The notes beneath the pieces were generated by a model, which saw nothing but the letters and a program-made list of their open reading frames with translations, was not told the origin of the DNA and made no database searches. This document shows, piece by piece, positions 45,703-56,677 of a DNA stretch of 64,000 nt. Every line of letters starts with the position of its first letter. Positions within the stretch are counted from its first letter, which is position 1. Origin of the DNA: Heterobasidion occidentale (taxonomy: Eukaryota > Basidiomycota > Agaricomycetes > Russulales > Bondarzewiaceae); assembly GCA_039111635.1 (NCBI GenBank), contig JBCAQO010000003.1, forward strand, positions 186,001 through 250,000, in the 5' to 3' direction. Made by a program: the position numbers and the translations under genes.

Positions 45703-48176
45703 GAACAGGAATGAGCAAGGAACTGGTGGTAGTATAAATGTCTAATGGGTATTATCGAGGATGCTCACTCCATGCTGGCTAGGTGTCACTTTTATTCTAG
45801 GGGAAATTTGTGCGCGGACAGGTTCGAACCTTCATTGATGATCTGTTGATGGGTCGGGCGTGTCATCAGGCGTTGATTGTGGGATGAGGCGGTACGCACT
45901 TACCCGAATGCGACACGCAACCCCGGTGTGCAGCTGAGACTCGCCATCTTTTTGACCAGACACTTTCCATAGGTTTCAGCTTGTATACTTTCACCACCAA
46001 GCTCTCGACGACGCCACACTATCTTCTCGTGGCGAGGTCAAAACTATCGCTGCTTCATGATCGTCACAGGGATACCTATATTTTGTCGAGATGAGATCTC
46101 GGTGTTCTCACTCTTCCGGCATGCCAGTTACCATACAACCGCCCATATCACCGCACTTGCTGCTCAAATCAATGTACTGTATGGTGCACGATCCATCATC
46201 AAGAAGGCGGTAGTGTCATCGGTATGGGCGCGCGAGTCGTCATGGGACCAAGTTTGCCCCCACGATGATCGACGTTTTACCCAAACTTGGACAGCTTCCC
46301 ACATGGTACATCTTCAATCACAGCCGCCTGGCTGTCCTTTCGCACTCCTTTCGCCTCTATCTTTCTAGCTAATAGCAGTTTGGCGACCTGAGTACTCATC
46401 GACGGTGTGTCCGCCTCTACTCGCCATACTCCAAGGGCGGCGTGTGAGCCACCTTCCCTCCGAACCATACTGTCAGCGGCTTCCAGGGTCTAGTTGCACA
46501 TGCACATGAACGAGGGGTTGCGCGCTCACGACGATCCGGCACCGGTTGAGTGTATCGAGTCTTGACATTGATATTCACGGTCCATGACAGTTGCATCCAT
46601 ACTGAGCCACGATCATAGTTGATAACCTCATGATCGTGATCTTTGACATCGCTGCCTCCGTAGACCGTGCACGGCGAAGGTTCAGCTACAGCTCTGCAGC
46701 AAGCGGTAGTGTCATCCACCTCGGAGCCTGCGTCTGCGTCACGATTTGAATAATGATTGATTGGTTCAAGGCACAGGTACAAAGTGGGTCTACAGTATCG
46801 GGCGCGCGCTCGTGACAAGTCGACACAGATCAAAATGAACCGAGTGGTAGCGGCCCTTGTCACTCATGCTTGCCCGATATCCATGGCAGTCCCGCCCGTG
46901 CCGTGCTGTGCAATGATAGCCTGCCAGAACGGCCATGGGGCTGGCGCTTCACCTGTATAGTAGCTGTCTACTTCGGGGGTGTCCATGAGTGGATGAGATG
47001 GGAGATGACGGGAGGGCGACCATCTAGAAGTATGTTTGGCGCGACCGGTGTTGCGCGGTTGGCATTCACGGCGTCGAAAGAGGGAGGAGATGTGGGCAAC
47101 GATCCAAGAAGTCGTATCTACCTTGTTTGAATGACGACAGGAACTCACGCTGTCGCGATTGAAGCACACTGGAGGACATTTCATTGGAGATGGTGTCGAG
47201 ACCACACCTTCCATAATTTTTTTAGTGGGAACATTCATGAGTTACTGACACTATGCGGAGATAAAAAGAAGTTTGTCAGTACGCCGAGGTTGAAGGTATT
47301 GGATGCTGACCTATGCTCCACGAAGCACGGGTGCAGCGACACCAGACAGAGAACTGAATCTAGGTATACATTACTATCGCACGTGTTTGAGCACCGCAGG
47401 ATCCATGGACGGATTAGACATGCGATCTCATGTCCGCATGCGCATGTTCGCTGTGATCGGGGACGTGCCGTCGGTAGCAGCCGCGGGCGGGGATGAACGT
47501 GCGACGATCAAGGTCGGTGCCATACCTAACGTTCCTTTCTGTTCCGTGTTCCGTGTTCCTGTGCGGCGGGAGATCATCAATGCATGCGCTTCTTCATGGT
47601 CATCGCGGATCGTGGAGCGTGGGTCGCGTTCTCAAGCTGCTTTAGCATGAGAGGATCTTGCTTGCGCATGTGCACGGTTCACGCAGGTGAGGGTCTCCTC
47701 GAACGGATGCAACAGCAGGGCACTGAGTTGTAGCGATCATCGACAACCGTTGCATCGACATACCGACCCGATCACGAGCCCAGCGTCAACATGGTGCAGG
47801 TCCCGGTACAAGTTCACCTCCGTGGTGGCGGTGTCTAGTAGAGATGGGAGATGACTGATGGCTACGATCTGGTATTAGGAGTCTGATCGAAGTAGGGGTG
47901 GCAGGCCTACCTTTGTTCTCAGTTCAGCATGTCGATACAGCGCGATACCATCCATGTACGCGCGAGTCGTGTATAATGGATTAACATTTAAACGCTACTC
48001 ATGTAGGCAGGGATTATCCCGTCTGCGCATGTACAAGTATCACGAAAAGGGCCTGTTCAATTTATTAGCAGGCAAAAGATATCATGAAATGGGCAAGTAC
48101 ACGCTCTGAAACCGCTGGGGATCAAACAATCCGGCTGGCTGCGCGACCGTCGCCCTCAAATATCGCATCGGCCATC
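45703..48176. other. 2.5-kb stretch without a recognised gene
   Basis: Short open frames on both strands without domains. The phrase GEAPAPWPFWQAIIAQHG (minus, near 46930) looks protein-like, but its surroundings are broken. Possibly decayed gene or transposon sequence; I cannot name it. Confidence 0.4.
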
Positions 48177-49976
48177 TTAGAGCGGCCTGACGCTGGTCAC
48201 AGTCAGACTCTGCGTCCGTCGGCGATTGCCTGTGGATTTTGATATCATCACTGGCGGAGAGAGACAGGGATCGCGTTTGCGGATGTGGCCGGTCATACTG
48301 TTGGCTCCGCCTCCCCGCCCGTGCCCGCGCGCTCTCCCTCCATGTCTCCCGCGCTCAGCTGCACGAGGTTTGGCGGCGCGGGCGCGGGCTGCGAGAACCG
48401 CCACGCGGGGCAGCGCCTCTGCACGTTGTTCACGAGCAGCGCGACGGGAAGCAAGCGTTTCCGAAACTTTGGGATGGCCTTCTAACGCCATCGAGTCCAT
48501 GTCTGGTAGCCCATAGATGTACTCCTCCGAATGCGCCATGGACGGTATGGAATAGAGCCTAGCACCGGCATCCCATAGGGCCATCGCCATCTCTTTGCTC
48601 AGCTTCCGAAGCGCAAAGGAACCGGGCGGTCGAAAATCAGGAGTCAGCGCCGCCCGCAACGCACTCCCGAACCGTCCTCCCTGTACATTGGCCTTTGCGC
48701 CTCGATCCAGCAGCATTTGTACAATGGCAAGGTGTCCATGCTGAGATGCCGCCTGAAGTGCATTCTCATGAATCCCTCCCCGAGCATCGATATCAGAACC
48801 TTGATCCAGCAAGAGGCATACGATGGCCTCATGGCCGTTGTGGGATGCTGCCTGCAATGCACTCCCGTGGAGTCCTCCTTGAGCGTTTACCTCGGCACCT
48901 TGCTCCAGCAGAAGTTGCACGATGAGTCCGTGACCAGACAGAGAAGCCATCTGCAGCGCATTCCCAAAAACCCCGCCTTGGGCATTGACTTCTGCACCGC
49001 GATCTAGCAGCAGTCGCACGGTGGCTTCATCGTTTTGCGTACACGCCGCCTGCAGTGCAGTCTCGTGCTCTCCTCCTCGAGCATTGACCTCAGCACCGCG
49101 GTCCAGCAGCAAGTGTACGACGGCTTCGTGGCCACCCGAAGATGCCGCCTGCAACGCATTTCCGAAAATCCCTCCTGGTGCATTGACGTCGGCACCCCGG
49201 TTCAGCAGCAGTTGCAAAATGACTTCGTGACCGCCTTGAGACGCTGCCTGGAGCGCGTTCCCAAAATCTCCATCTTGTGCATTAACATCCGCACCTCGGT
49301 TCAGTAGCAGACGCACAATGGCTTCGTGACCACATGCGGATGCCGCCTGCAGCGCGGTCCCGGGCTCCCCTCCTGGTGCATTAACATCGGCACCTTCCTC
49401 CAGAAGCAGCTGCACGACGGCTTCATGCCCACTTTCAGATGCCACCTGCAATGCGGTTCCCCGCCATCCTCCTTCAGCATTGACCTCCGCGCCTCGCTCT
49501 AGCAGCAGTCGCACGATGACTTCATGACCACCTTGAGATGCTGCCTCCAGCGCGTTCCAATAGTCTCCTGTCTCTGCATTAACCTCCGCACCACGATTCA
49601 GTAGCAGGCGCACAATGGCTTCGTGACCACACGCAGATGCCGCCTGCAGCGCGGTCCCCAGCTCCCTTCCTGGTGGATTGACCTCGGCACCGTGCTCCAG
49701 AAGCAGCCGCACGACGGTTTCGTGGCCACCTTCAGATGCTAGCTGCAGTGCATTTCCCCGCCATCCTCCTTGAGCGTTGACCTCCGCGCCTCGATCCAGC
49801 AGCAGTCGGACGATGACTTCGTGACCGCCTTCAGACGCCAACTGTAGTGCGTTGCTAGGGTCTCCCGGCGCCTCAAGATCCGCACCTCTATCCAGCAGCT
49901 GTCGCACGACGGCTTCATGCCCATCTCGAGACGCCGCCCGCAGCGCTTTTCCACTGTGTTGTCTTTGCTCGTTCAT
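48177..49976 (-). CDS. ankyrin-repeat protein, NLR-derived, with HPP-derived overprinted C-terminus
   Basis: An uninterrupted 599-residue frame from MNEQRQHSGKALRAASRDGH at 49976. It holds about fourteen ankyrin repeats of the family pattern (AEVNAQGG-x-GNALQLASEGGHEVIVRLLLDRG), more diverged from each other than in NLR-1 or NLR-2. The NLR tail follows (LWDAGARLYSIPSMAHSEEY, DMDSMALEG). Near 48448-48456 the sequence switches to the 3' end of an HPP gene, read in a different frame from HPP (the codons for LLVNNVQRR become AAREQRA); a basic Ala/Arg/Gly-rich end continues to the stop. No Goodbye or NACHT domain precedes it: only a remnant of NLR exon 1 lies upstream. It may be expressed as an ankyrin-only decoy or regulator, or be a silent derivative. 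Confidence 0.8.
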   Translation of the reverse strand: MNEQRQHSGKALRAASRDGHEAVVRQLLDRGADLEAPGDPSNALQLASEGGHEVIVRLLLDRGAEVNAQGGWRGNALQLASEGGHETVVRLLLEHGAEVNPPGRELGTALQAASACGHEAIVRLLLNRGAEVNAETGDYWNALEAASQGGHEVIVRLLLERGAEVNAEGGWRGTALQVASESGHEAVVQLLLEEGADVNAPGGEPGTALQAASACGHEAIVRLLLNRGADVNAQDGDFGNALQAASQGGHEVILQLLLNRGADVNAPGGIFGNALQAASSGGHEAVVHLLLDRGAEVNARGGEHETALQAACTQNDEATVRLLLDRGAEVNAQGGVFGNALQMASLSGHGLIVQLLLEQGAEVNAQGGLHGSALQAASHNGHEAIVCLLLDQGSDIDARGGIHENALQAASQHGHLAIVQMLLDRGAKANVQGGRFGSALRAALTPDFRPPGSFALRKLSKEMAMALWDAGARLYSIPSMAHSEEYIYGLPDMDSMALEGHPKVSETLASRRAAREQRAEALPRVAVLAARARAAKPRAAERGRHGGRARGHGRGGGANSMTGHIRKRDPCLSPPVMISKSTGNRRRTQSLTVTSVRPL

Positions 49977-50069
49977 CTCAGCGCCCTCAAGGGTTCCGCA
50001 GAGAGTACCAAAGGGATCTATCGTCCGCTCGAGGTCGATGTGCTCGCGCTCGATGTGTTCTTCGGATTG

Positions 50070-50150
50070 TGCGATCGCACTTTTTTGCGTGCGATCCAGG
50101 ATTTGGTTCTGCCGTATTCGACAAAGTGGTGTGACCAGGTGTAAGGAGAG
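50070..50150 (-). pseudogene. remnant of NLR exon 1 upstream of the ankyrin gene
   Basis: The minus strand reads ccactttgtcgaatacg and then codons for AEPNPGSHAKK, matching the leader and first codons of NLR-1 (ctttgtcaaacatgcc, PDSNPGSQFQD). The ATG is replaced by ACG. It shows that the ankyrin gene derives from an NLR whose Goodbye and NACHT parts were deleted. Confidence 0.6.
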
Positions 50151-50159
50151 GAGAGGGAA

Positions 50160-50780
50160 GAGGGAAGGCGATCAAAAAAGATGCGGAGGACACGTATGAC
50201 AACAGCCATTGGCAGTGACTTGAGCACTCTCCAGCGCTTCAGTAACTGAGTCGAGGATACTGCTGTAGCTGTACAGCCTACTTCCCCAGTTGGAAATGAC
50301 GCCCAGATACGAGACACTGCACAATTTGATACATGTGCATTGTAGGTCGATGGTATGGTGGGTGTGAAATAACACTGAAATAACGACAAACAAGTCCTAT
50401 CAAACTCCTGCGTCGCGTTGCCCGAGTCAGTCTTATCTTGTACCCTAAGTAAATCGTGCAGTGTCCTCCGTTGCAAAAGCTCACAGTCTCCGTTGCCAGC
50501 ACTGAACAACTTAGTCTCCGTGGCTGACCTTTACACAGAAGACAGTCGTTCTGTGTATAAGAACTCTCGTTGATGTATCGAGACATCGTTCTTACATGGC
50601 CGCATCCATTAATTCCTGTAATCTTCGTAAAATTCCAACCTCGAGCCTTGACTTAGGGACTCAGCGTGACCAGCGATGCCGTCCAACCACCGTGACTTGC
50701 ATGCTTGGCTAACTACTGCAACTGATTAACAGCGAAAGTTTCGCCACCTTTTCGCCATTGCTTATGAAGTAAAGGACTTT
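50160..50780. other. spacer, no gene
   Basis: No domain or convincing exon on either strand. The stretch lies between the 5' end of the ankyrin gene and the 3' end of the protease gene. Confidence 0.35.
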
Positions 50781-50905
50781 TTGTATCGAGACGTTACACT
50801 GAATGAACGAGACATGCTTGCTTGGTGCTCAGGAGAGGAGGGAGGAGAGATACACGATTGGAAAAAAATCACATCGAGTGCGAGTACGGAGTGGTGTGTG
50901 TGTGT

Positions 50906-50978
<73 letters not shown>

Positions 50979-51017
50979 CGGGATACTGGACGAGGGGGGG
51001 GGGGGGGGGGGGGGGGG
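50906..51017. repeat. very long poly-G tract, interrupted
   Basis: Seventy-two consecutive G (50906-50977), sixteen other bases, then 24 more G (50994-51017). It is preceded by a (GT)n run (50895-50905). It falls exactly at the 3' end of the minus-strand protease gene, where it would encode polyproline. Such a tract is unstable and hard to sequence, so its length is uncertain and it may be an assembly artefact. Confidence 0.9.
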
Positions 51018-53078
51018 TACCGTAGGTAACATGGTTGTGCAGGCCTCGAGGCATTCCCGAGTGCAACATGGCGAGCGCGTTGCCGTCTCCCGTGAAGATC
51101 AGTGAGCCCGAGTCGCCGTGGTCCGAAAAATCACCCATATTGCCCGAAGCTTTGGTGTACTTGTACACAGCGACCTCCCTGGACTCGAGCCCGAGGTCGG
51201 TGCAGGTATAGGCGTCCATACCAGAGTAGTGGCCCAACGTAAGCTTGGTCGTTGCCGTATTTGGCAACGATATAGAGGGGCTCGTCGTTTTTGTCCACCG
51301 TATCGGGATTGATGACGAAACAGCGAGGAAGAGCACAACGGATGGGGAGCTGGAGATTGGCTGGGATCGTCCTGCCCTCACGAACGGCAGCGACGGGCCA
51401 GAAGAGATTCTCGAGCTGACCAGCGGTATATTGATTACCTGAGGAGTTGGATGTTAGTAAGTGTGATGGGAATGAAGAGAGCAAACGGAACGAAACGTAC
51501 CGAGGTCAACGATGTTGCGCTCAAAGTTCCCGAGCTTCTCGTTATCGACTGCGAACGTGGCGATGTCGCGAGTGTAGTGGCTGTCGTCGACCCTGACGGA
51601 GATGTGGGGAGCCCAGTCGACGACACCGAACCTGCGACCATTGGTGTCTTTCCAGTTGGCGTCGACTTCGTGGAATAAGGCCCGGAGATTGGTGTTGTCC
51701 TCGCGCTTGTCCTCCAAGGCGTTCCTCCTGCGTCTCAGAGCCGACGTATCATCCTTGGGCGTGTCCTTGAGTTCGCCAGCGAGTCTGATGGCGTCGCGGA
51801 GACCCGTGGTGACGGCATTCTGGACCTCGGTGATGGCACGAGCGAGACGACGATCACCACAGACCAGGATGTGCTGAGGGTCGGCCTCGTTGAGCTCGTA
51901 ATCGGTGGTGGCGACGAGGGAAGCGACGTGTTTGTTGGTGAGAGCGAGGATCCTGTCGCTGGGTTCGCCGGTCTTGGTCTTCACCTCTTTGAACAGGAAC
52001 GTAAGGGTACCCTGAGCGTCGTCGGACTGCCTGGCGATGGGGATACCTAGGCCAGTGTTGAAGGGGTGGTTGAAGCCGAACTTGGCGTTGGTGTTGCCCT
52101 CAACTCTCATAAGAGGCGGACCATCTAGGCGGACGACCGACCCCTCATACCACTCCACAACGACACCGGTGATCTTGGCGCGAGTGAGGATGTCGAGGAT
52201 GTCTGGAGTGGCATCGCAAACGGCCCGGGCGTTGGTGGTGTTGGGACGAACAGCAATCCAGATAACGATGGGACCAAGTCTCTCCTCCTTGCCGTCCTCG
52301 ACGATCGAGAACTTAGCCGTCTTCAGCGCGGAGTACTTGAGGCCGCGGGCCTTCATCGACTCTAGGATCTGAGGAGCAACGGTGGAGTCCCACACGTCGT
52401 TAAGCGGCGTGTTGAAGACGCCCTGGGGAGTCTTCTTAGGGATCTTGTAGAAGTTGGTGCCAACAGGGGGGATAGGGAAGGGGTTGGACTCGAGATCGGA
52501 ACGCCATAAGAGCTTAGGAGGGTTGCCCGAGATGCCGTGGTAGTAGAAGTTCATCTCATACTCGGAGATTGAGTCGAGGGCGACGACGGTGCGGGCACCT
52601 GAGTTGGTGCTGAGCTGCGAGAAGAGGGTCTCGGCGTTGCTGAGGGTGGGAGAGGTAGGAGAGGTAGGAGAAGTAGGAGAGTGGGGCTGATCTGTCGCGT
52701 CGTCTTGTCGGGCAGCCTTGGCAGCGTCGCGCCTGAGGCACTCAACCTCAAAGCAGGTCACGCCTGAAAATGGAAGAACGTGTAAGTAAATGGGAGATGA
52801 AAGGCGCAACAAAGAACGTAGAAAGACTTACTGCCAAGGTTAACAGGGTCAGCTTTCACTGCCTCGACGATACGTTTGACACCAGCAGGAACATCTACAA
52901 GGTCGAAGGGTGAAATGAGTGAGGGATGGACGTTTGTGATGACAAAAGGGCTCACTTTCACCCATGAAACCGAGGGTAGTGAGCTCCTCATTGGTCATGT
53001 TGACAATCTCTGCGGGAAACAATCAGCACTGGTAATGAAGGGGAACAACGGACGCCACTCACTCTTGTTTGGATCCAT
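51018..53078 (-). pseudogene. trypsin-fold (S1-like) protease-related protein, frameshifted
   Basis: Large cytosolic-type protein with a chymotrypsin-fold peptidase domain. Exons: 53078-53063 (MDPNK), 53009-52962, 52894-52832, 52763-51501 and from 51438. The candidate catalytic His is in ALTNKHVAS (near 51935) and the Ser in DHGDSGSLIF (near 51100); I could not place the Asp with confidence. No signal peptide is seen. Between IVAKYGN and KLTLGHYSGMDAY, near 51241-51262, the frame changes by one base (insertion of one or loss of two), so the Ser-containing part is out of frame. After HNHVTYG the coding sequence runs into the poly-G tract and the natural C-terminus is lost. Upstream is a Ser/Pro/Thr repeat (SPTSPTSPTSPT). 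Family recognition is from the GDSG and His motifs; the exact peptidase clan member is uncertain. Confidence 0.65.
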
Positions 53079-53590
53079 AGCGGAAGAGAACAGTTCACGA
53101 GAAGTAGTAGTAAGAGTGCACGAGAGGTGGTAGTAAGAAAGAGCAAGTAATTCGCCGATGGGGATGAGTTGAGGAGAGATGGGAAAATGAAAAGAGGGGA
53201 TACTTTTAAGAGTCTCGAGTGGAACAGTTGAGTCCGTGGATATCTAACTGCTGTAAGCCCATGGGCTTACAACCTCTTACAACACGTCCTACATACGTCC
53301 CGATCCCGATCATGTCCTACTTGCACCCGCATATGTCACGATCGTGTCCTACTCGCACCCCCATACTCACCTCTCGGGACTCACTGGACACTTACCTATA
53401 TCACAGCCCTCCGCGCCCCACCTGGGACCCGTTGCGGCCGGCCTTGTCAGCGGAGGGCGTGACGTTCACACGACTCGGGCATCGCCATCGGTATTCCTTC
53501 ACCAGTCACACATCCGTCAGCGTCTGCGCCTCATCGTGTTGCTCATCGTGCGACAACTTTTCGCATCTCCCCTCGTGAGCACCGTCGTCT
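53079..53590. other. promoter side of the protease gene; short direct repeats
   Basis: No gene seen. Near 53295-53370 the phrases catgtcctacttgcacccgcat and cgtgtcctactcgcaccccc form a short imperfect direct repeat. Confidence 0.35.
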
Positions 53591-53593
53591 GAC

Positions 53594-53860
53594 ATGCAGG
53601 GCAGCCTTTGTCGTCGAACGCCAGCAATCACCTCTCGGACAACGTCTCCGTCTACCATGTACGTGTCGTCTCTCCCTCGGGCACTCCTTTCTGTCCATGA
53701 ACGCGCTAACGACTTCATCTTCTTTTCCTCGGCCTCCCCCCCGCACTTCTGGCACCCGCAAGCGCAAGCGCCGCGCGAGCAAGCACGAGGATTTTTCCGA
53801 TGACGACGACGATTTCCAGTCTGTCCAGACCAGCAATGCTTCGAAAGAAGTGTAAGTATC
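53594..53860 (+). pseudogene. possible 5' gene fragment with acidic, basic-patch exon
   Basis: An exon-like piece from 53740 reads GTRKRKRRASKHEDFSDDDD and continues FQSVQTSNASKEV to a gtaagt donor at 53852. A preceding exon may end near 53656. The basic cluster followed by an Asp run suggests a nuclear protein or the start of a transposase, but nothing downstream continues it, so it is probably truncated. Confidence 0.3.
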
Positions 53861-54324
53861 TTCCCCTATTGGACATAATTAAGAATAGGTCGTACCTACT
53901 GCCGGAATGTAGGGTATTCTGTCGGATTAGGCCGAATCCTGCGAAATATTGCCATTTTTAGCACGATCAGTCCAATTTGGGTCACGATGACTCCTTGCAG
54001 ATTATGCTCGAATCTGCCGGATTCGGCCAGACTCCCCTAACCTCCCCAACAGCCCTTTGATCTACTCTCGTCGTGTCATATCTCGCAAGATCTGGATATT
54101 ACGCGCTGTCCTATTGGTCATACTCACCCTCACTAAGCTCACCATCAAATCCTAGAATCTGCCACAGTCTACACCCCCACCGCAGCGTTTTGTGGAATCG
54201 ATCCGTAAGCGCGCGGTCTGTTTCTATGAGGAGGTACCACGTGGTCGTGGCCTCGCACTTTAGGTAGAGGGTCACGCCCAGTGAGAACGCCCTCGTTTGA
54301 GCTGCGACGAGATCGAGTCCTGGC

Positions 54325-54551
54325 GAATGAGCTCTGGAAAAGGGGCGGCCTTGCGCTGAACCGAGTACCGTCTCTGAGTAGGGGAGTACAACCACTGGAA
54401 AGCCGAATGAGCTCTGGAAAAGGGGCGGCCTTGCGCCGAACCGAGTACCGTCTCTGAGTAGGGGAGTACGACCACTGGAAAGCCGAATGAGCTCTGGAAA
54501 AGGGGCGGCCTTGCGCCGAACCGAGTACCGTCTCTGAGTAGGGGAGTACTG
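54325..54551. repeat. 80-bp tandem repeat, nearly three copies
   Basis: Units start at 54325, 54405 and 54485 with gaatgagctctggaaaagg and contain ccgagtaccgtctctgagta. Copies one and two are 80 bases with only a few differences; the third stops after about 67. The array lies just beyond the point where NLR-3b is cut off. No coding role is evident. Confidence 0.9.
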
Positions 54552-54788
54552 TCGGGGAATGAAAATAAGGACCAATGCTAGCGAATGGTCTCAGATACGG
54601 CGTGGGATTTCCTCAGTTGAGTTTGTTTCTCGGTACGAACTCACCATTTTCGAATCTTTCTTGTCGTTAAGTTTGTCTACATCTGTTTCCCTCGGGTCGG
54701 ATCGAATCAAATCGAATAGTGTACTTTACAATAATTAAGGCTGACTGTATCTTTTCAAATATCTATTAGAGAGCTTTTTCAACTGAAT

Positions 54789-56677
54789 TTATTGTGGATT
54801 CTGCCTTAGAGCGAGAAGGAGAAACTCCAAGATTCTCTGGATCTTGCCTTGGTGGTCAACTGGAATGTTTCTCAGTCTGCGTTCATACGTCCCATCAAGC
54901 GTTTTAGGCAGAGTGTTCAAGGCCGTCTTGAGATCAACTATGACACAGTTCCGCAGGCTGTCTAGTTGACAACGCACCCACTGGAACCTTGATACAGAAC
55001 TCTCTCTCAGTGTTTCTGTGCGTGCCACGCAGCTTTGATATCAACTTACATGCCGTCTGCGCGTGCGACAAGCGCATTTCTGATCAACGCCTTCTCCTTT
55101 GCTTCCCAATTCCTCAGATTGGGATCCTTCTCTAGTTGAGCTATGAGAAATTGATTAATGTCTTAGTCGATACGGGACGTTGCGTCGTGGAGATCGACGT
55201 GACGAACGCCAGGCAAAGACTCCATTTTCTCTTTAATTTCCTGCTCCGGTCGACTGGCTGCCAGAACGTGAAGAGGTTCCAGATTCCAGCTCTGTATTTT
55301 GGCCAAGAATTCGAGCACATTTGTTCGCTCTGATCCAACGCACTCGTCCAGTCCATCCAGAACAATGTATGTATGGCTGGAGAGGACAATGGTCTTCTGG
55401 AGAACATCGAGCAGCTCGTTCACTGTTGGCTGTTGAAAGCCGCTGTCGGTCTGATCGTAGAGTTCTCTCAACGGGCTAGGACATTGTCTCGAAATTTGGA
55501 AAACAAGCGAATGCAGCATGTTTCGATATACCAGCTTCTCGGAGTCGTTGAAGTAGAAGTAGAAGTAGGCCAACGCGACAGAGGAATCGGTTCGACGTTG
55601 CAGAGCCTCGATGACGGTCGAGCTATCGTATGTAAGGTGTATCAGTGACATCCATACAATCTGATCTCAAAATACCCTGACCAAATAATTGTTTTCCCAT
55701 TCCCAGCTGCATAAATGTATCGTTAGAGTTCTTAGCAAGAGACGAGTCTCGGGCGCACGTTTTCCTCGGATCCACAAGAATAACCCTGGTGTCGTCGTCC
55801 AGTCCACAAAAGCTTGGCTTTGTATGAACCATGCGCCGGTTCCGACCTGTCGGGCTTCTATAGCTGTATTGTAGTCTGTGGTAGGATCAGGAGGCTTGAG
55901 CCACGAGCAAATCTTGTCTCGGAGCGCGCCGTCTACACCATCGATGGTATATATGAGACATAGCACATGATCACTACCTGGAAAGAAGAACGCACCTTCT
56001 AACGCTTGTGCATTCTGCGATATTGTAGTTGTCGTCGCTAAGATCACTGCAGTGACCATAGGGACCTCCTGGCTGGATAAGATCTGCAGTGTCCCCATCG
56101 CATCGGACACTTCTGTATTCTTCCCGAAGAGTACCTTCCTGTATTGAACTACCAAGTTGCTCCATCAGCGACGTCCTCGGCTAAGCAATATGAGCTCTTA
56201 CCAAGACGACTTTGTTTCATCCACTTTCTAGCTACTCCGAGCACCACGAGCACCTGGGCATGCCGACAATGATTCTCTTCAGATTGTCGGTGATCTCGTG
56301 TTGGACATAAGCATCCAAACGTCCCATGAAGCCCTTGAGCTTCTCAAACATGTCAATAATCATGTCATAGCGTCCACTGACGTCTTTTGCAGCCTAGATC
56401 GATAACGACAATGAGATCCGTGCTCAAATGAGTACCGGGACACGTACATTGAGCAATACACAAATAGCGACAAAACCCGCTTTCGCTGGCGCAAATGCCT
56501 AACATCGTCAAAGTCAGGTACATGTCTCTGGAGTTTGGCAGACACGGTGCTCACTGTCGCGAGGCTGTCTCCGATCGCACCTGATGATAAATTCACCAGT
56601 TCCAAAACTGACCGTATCGCATGCCGTATTCGTTCTCCCCTCTTGCGATACTCCTTGAATCGGTTCAGCTCCTTGTC
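54789..56677 (-). pseudogene. NLR-3b: broken Goodbye-NACHT gene, joined to NLR-3a
   Basis: A second NLR copy fused directly to NLR-3a. It starts inside a Goodbye domain (KELNRFKEYRKRGERI, 56677), so its first codons are missing. The next Goodbye exon (AAKDVSGRYDMIIDMFEKL) contains a four-base deletion near 56270 that shifts the frame. Walker A is kept (GNGKTIIW near 55695), though the usual HG before it reads RG. Walker B TYIVLDGLDEC is near 55350. An in-frame TAA at 55163-55165 interrupts the sequence after TSRID. The linker continues (FQWVRCQLDSLRNCV, LPKTLDGTYE) to ILEFL near 54812, where homology ends; no ankyrin repeats remain. Several independent lesions make function very unlikely. Confidence 0.85.

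Noticed and set aside
45820..45850. tRNA-like T-loop (ggttcgaacc)
   Set aside because: No acceptor stem, D arm or anticodon arm can be folded around it. A similar ttcaatc at 44250 also fails.
50829..51381. Polyglycine/polyproline proteins across the G tract
   Set aside because: The frames exist only because of the homopolymer; the real coding sequence stops making sense at the tract.
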